From contig PXEK01000262.1 in the NCBI GenBank assembly GCA_003564735.1, positions 1 to 8,098 of the forward strand: 8,098 nt of DNA, written 5' to 3'. Below are positions 6,300-8,098 of the stretch, in pieces (within the stretch, counting starts at the first letter, position 1; every line of letters starts with the position of its first letter). The DNA comes from Cryomorphaceae bacterium. Its GTDB lineage: Bacteria > Bacteroidota > Bacteroidia > Flavobacteriales_G > Salibacteraceae. Both the position numbers and the translations under genes were made by a program. Below the pieces are notes generated by a model. That model ran no database searches, was not told where the DNA came from, and saw nothing but the letters and a program-made list of their open reading frames with translations.

Positions 6300-7258
6300 A
6301 TGGTATAATCTATGAGATTAAAGAGCGATTGACGTGCTTCATTCTCGGGGAATTCCATTAATATTTCTTTGGCTTCATCGGCGTACGCATTCATTTTTTG
6401 CGCTGCGTATTCGATACCGCCGCTACTGTTTACATAATCAATAACTTCAGATACTTTTTTATTGTCGTTATTCTTGTTTTTTATTATGTAAATGAGTTTT
6501 TTGCGCGTTGACTGATTAGCATTGTTGAGTGCGTAAATTAACGGCAAAGTCATTTTTTTCTCCTTGATGTCAATGCCGGTAGGTTTGCCTATTTTCGACC
6601 CTGCACCATAGTCAAACAAATCGTCTTTTATTTGAAAGGCAATGCCTGTAAGTTCCCCCATCTTGTAAAGTTTATCGATAGTTTTTTGGTCAGAACCGTT
6701 TGAGGCTCCCCCGGAGGCACAACATGCCGCAATGAGTGTGGCCGTTTTTTGTCGGATGATTTCGAAGTAAACCTCCTCAGTTATATTGAGTTTTCTTGTT
6801 TTTTCGATTTGCCGCAATTCGCCTTCGCTCATTTCTTTCACGGCATTACTTACCAAGCGCAAAAGGTCAAACTCCCCGCGGTCAATACTCAGTAATAGAC
6901 CTCTTGACAATAAGTAATCCCCTACTAAAACCGCAATTTTATTTTTCCAAAGCGCGTTGAGTGAGAAAAAGCCTCTACGTTCATAAGCATCATCGACTAC
7001 ATCATCGTGAACAAGCGTTGCCGTATGTAGTAATTCAATTAAAGCGGCTGCATTGTAGGTACTATCCGTAACTTTCCCCGTCAGTTTAGCGGTGAGAAAA
7101 ACGAACAATGGGCGTACCTGTTTACCCTTTCGCTTTATGATGTAATGTGTGATTTTATCAAGTAAAGGCGCACTGCTTTTAAGTGAAGAACGAAACTTCT
7201 TCTCAAAAAGCTCCATTTCACCACTTACGGTTTTTTTTATGTTGGTAACTGTACTCAT
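6284..7258 (-). CDS. Polyprenyl diphosphate synthase, long-chain (IspB/octaprenyl-type)
   Basis: Soluble trans-prenyltransferase that adds isopentenyl diphosphate to an allylic diphosphate; in this phylum the likely product is the side-chain precursor of menaquinone. The protein has 324 residues. Visible motifs are GKQVRP (45-50, diphosphate binding), LHTATLVHDDVVDDAYERRG with the first aspartate-rich motif DDVVD at 85-89, GDYLLSRGL, KTATLIAACCASGG, and FQIKDDLFDY with the second motif DDLFD at 212-216, followed by KIGKPTGIDIKEKKMTLP. The residues before the first motif are small (Ala at -5, Thr at -4) rather than aromatic, as in long-chain enzymes such as IspB, so a short farnesyl product is unlikely. 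The exact chain length cannot be read. Start is ATG at 7258. No -7 box is seen in the 241 bp upstream, so it may share a transcript with the LapA gene. Its stop codon lies inside the terminator stem. Confidence 0.95.
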   Translation of the reverse strand: MSTVTNIKKTVSGEMELFEKKFRSSLKSSAPLLDKITHYIIKRKGKQVRPLFVFLTAKLTGKVTDSTYNAAALIELLHTATLVHDDVVDDAYERRGFFSLNALWKNKIAVLVGDYLLSRGLLLSIDRGEFDLLRLVSNAVKEMSEGELRQIEKTRKLNITEEVYFEIIRQKTATLIAACCASGGASNGSDQKTIDKLYKMGELTGIAFQIKDDLFDYGAGSKIGKPTGIDIKEKKMTLPLIYALNNANQSTRKKLIYIIKNKNNDNKKVSEVIDYVNSSGGIEYAAQKMNAYADEAKEILMEFPENEARQSLFNLIDYTIKRVK

Positions 7259-7499
7259 TGAAAATTTACCTGTATATTGCGGTATATGCCTAACCTTTAA
7301 TCAGCGTTTTGGTTTGGTGTTTTGTAATTTTTATCGTGATTCTTTATAAAATACGATTTTACGCACCTGTTTTAGTGTTTTGCCTGTACCCGAAGTAATG
7401 TTTACACGTCAGCTTTTCCGTGGTAGCAGGTTTGTGCTCGTTTTGAGTTGACAACGCTTCGTGATGTTCCCGAGAGGAAACAGTATTCTCGCTTTAATT

Positions 7500-7787
7500 C
7501 TAAGAAACGTTATCATCACTTTTATTTTTTGTTTTGTCGTTTGCGGAGCCGGGAATATCATCCCCCGGTTTATTTTTTCTTATCGACTTTTTTTTATCAC
7601 CCGTAAATAAATTAGCTACTGAGGCTATTAGTATTCCCGTACCCACACAAACAACCATCAATAAAGCAAGCGATATTTCTACTTTCCAAATCCAAAATAC
7701 GACTTTCACCGCTGCAGCATTTTGAATACTAAAAACAACGATGAGAGACACTAAAATTAGGTTGATAATGAGTAAATACTTTTTCAT
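7500..7787 (-). CDS. LapA-domain (DUF1049) small membrane protein
   Basis: A 95-residue inner-membrane protein with the LapA/DUF1049 pattern: first helix at about residues 4-20, then FSIQN (19-23), VKVVFWIWKVEISLAL, and a second helix at about 38-60 with the small-residue GTGIL segment. In Enterobacteria LapA works with LapB in controlling lipopolysaccharide assembly; the Bacteroidetes homologues have no assigned role that I know of. The tail from residue 63 on is hydrophilic and disordered-looking, rich in Lys, Asp and Asn. I chose ATG at 7787 because it gives the usual start (MKKYLLIIN) directly at the first helix. The frame is open back to 7895, but a perfect -7 box at 7885-7878 lies inside that extension. 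An ATG at 7871 would make an almost leaderless 123-residue form. The gene is divergent from the lipoprotein and lies 241 bp upstream of the prenyl synthase. Confidence 0.82.
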   Translation of the reverse strand: MKKYLLIINLILVSLIVVFSIQNAAAVKVVFWIWKVEISLALLMVVCVGTGILIASVANLFTGDKKKSIRKNKPGDDIPGSANDKTKNKSDDNVS

Positions 7788-7837
7788 TTTATTGTTTGTT
7801 TTGTCGTTAAAAGGCATTTCTTTTGCAGGTAGGTGAT

Positions 7838-7851
7838 GAAAAAGCTTTTTC
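7838..7851. repeat. 14-bp perfect palindrome upstream of the LapA gene
   Basis: GAAAAAGCTTTTTC is a perfect palindrome, located between the candidate -7 box and the LapA start, that is, in the presumed 5' leader. It could be a regulator site or merely an A/T-run symmetry. If translation started at 7871 it would simply encode KKKLF. Confidence 0.25.
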
Positions 7852-7877
7852 TTGCTTAGCGCGTTCTTCATGCAGGG

Positions 7878-7885
7878 CAAATATA
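7878..7885 (-). promoter_or_regulatory. Candidate -7 promoter element for the LapA-domain gene
   Basis: The - strand reads TATATTTG, a perfect TAnnTTTG match. The expected transcript start is near 7872, giving a leader of about 85 nt to the ATG at 7787, or an almost leaderless message from the ATG at 7871. A -33 TTG at ideal spacing is absent; only a T-rich GTTTAAC is present. Its position argues against the longest open frame being the real gene. Confidence 0.45.
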
Positions 7886-7942
7886 CTTTACGCATTAGTT
7901 AAACTGCTTCTTGAATATCACTTTTTTACTTTTCAAAACGCA

Positions 7943-7950
7943 TAAATTTG
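7943..7950 (+). promoter_or_regulatory. Candidate -7 promoter element for the lipoprotein gene
   Basis: TAAATTTG matches TAnnTTTG perfectly. A second, one-mismatch box, TTCCTTTG, followed by CA, lies at 7952-7959, so either could set the transcript start. They precede the TTG start at 7998 by about 40-50 bp. No TTG is found at the expected -33 position for either box. Confidence 0.4.
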
Positions 7951-7997
7951 TTTCCTTTGCACGTGCGGAAAATATACCGGAATAAACATAGATAAAA

Positions 7998-8098
7998 TTG
8001 AGATACTTTTTTTCCAAGTTTAAAACTCTTTTGCTGTTTCTCGGTCTGGCCATGATGATTTTGGGTGGGTCTACGTCTTGCAGTCAAAGGCCCTATTA
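7998..8098 (+). CDS. Lipoprotein of unknown function, N-terminal fragment, 3' truncated by window edge
   Basis: The first 33 codons of a gene that runs off the window. They read MRYFFSKFKTLLLFLGLAMM, then ILGGSTSCSQRPY. This is a type II signal peptide: a basic n-region (R2, K7, K9), a hydrophobic core (residues 11-22), and a lipobox-like S-T-S-C with the lipidated Cys at residue 28. The Ser at -3 is looser than the usual Leu but common in this phylum. After processing the protein would be attached to the inner or outer membrane. The start is TTG at 7998; an in-frame TAG at 7989-7991 lies just upstream and there is no ATG before the hydrophobic core. Candidate -7 boxes lie about 40-50 bp upstream. 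Nothing of the mature domain is visible, so function cannot be given. Confidence 0.7.
   Translation, partial: MRYFFSKFKTLLLFLGLAMMILGGSTSCSQRPY

Noticed and set aside
7272..7290. Two adjacent GTATAT-type units upstream of the prenyl synthase
   Set aside because: Two 9-bp units that differ from each other; no further copies, and AT-rich repeats of this size are common by chance.
7471..7491. Possible terminator hairpin (CGAGA / TCTCG) after the LapA gene
   Set aside because: Only five pairs, an 11-nt loop and no T-run on the relevant strand, so too weak to call.
1..8098. Mobile element, CRISPR array, tRNA or defence system
   Set aside because: No transposase, repeat-spacer pattern, cloverleaf or defence-type domain could be seen on either strand; the genes are metabolic, membrane or regulatory housekeeping types.

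Overview
The window looks like ordinary chromosomal sequence from a member of the Bacteroidetes, most likely a flavobacterium-like organism. Evidence: base composition is moderately AT-rich. Divergent intergenic regions carry the phylum's -7 promoter element (TAnnTTTG), and Shine-Dalgarno sequences are largely absent. Several families (NDH-2, cyclase, DUF502, GpsA with a GGGSWA nucleotide loop) read like Bacteroidetes versions. I see no insertion sequence, phage gene, CRISPR array, tRNA or rRNA. The density is about one gene per 0.8 kb.

Layout. (1) 1-2112, + strand: a tight row of four genes: the C-terminal part of a type II NADH dehydrogenase, a cyclase/kynurenine-formamidase-like hydrolase (4-bp overlap), an Lrp/AsnC regulator (17-bp gap) and a MmcQ/YjbR protein (about 13-bp gap). 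(2) 2312-3830, + strand: a DUF502 membrane protein overlapping an EamA-type transporter by 17 bp. (3) 3885-4889, - strand: gpsA, convergent with the transporter. The frame continues past its stop codon into a hydrophobic 19-codon stretch. (4) 4890-5049: a divergent control region with a -7 box for each flanking gene and a 16-bp dyad. (5) 5050-6225, + strand: an acyl-CoA dehydrogenase with the glutaryl-CoA dehydrogenase signature, ending at a strong hairpin shared with the convergent gene. (6) 6284-7258, - strand: a long-chain polyprenyl diphosphate synthase. (7) 7500-7787, - strand: a small LapA-domain membrane protein. (8) 7998 to the end, + strand: the signal peptide and first residues of a lipoprotein, divergent from the LapA gene.

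How the genes fit together. NDH-2 passes electrons from NADH to quinone, and the polyprenyl synthase probably makes the quinone side chain, so both touch respiration, though they are not linked in one operon. GpsA supplies glycerol-3-phosphate for phospholipids. The glutaryl-CoA dehydrogenase homologue points to lysine or tryptophan breakdown. The cyclase-family enzyme could be connected with tryptophan catabolism, but that is speculative because its metal-site motif departs from that of classical kynurenine formamidase. The Lrp-type regulator next to it may control the row it lies in. I did not find a convincing new multi-gene system. The items most worth a second look are the hydrophobic reading-frame extension after gpsA, the strand-asymmetric terminator that contains the prenyl synthase stop codon, the variant cyclase motif and the frequent non-ATG starts.
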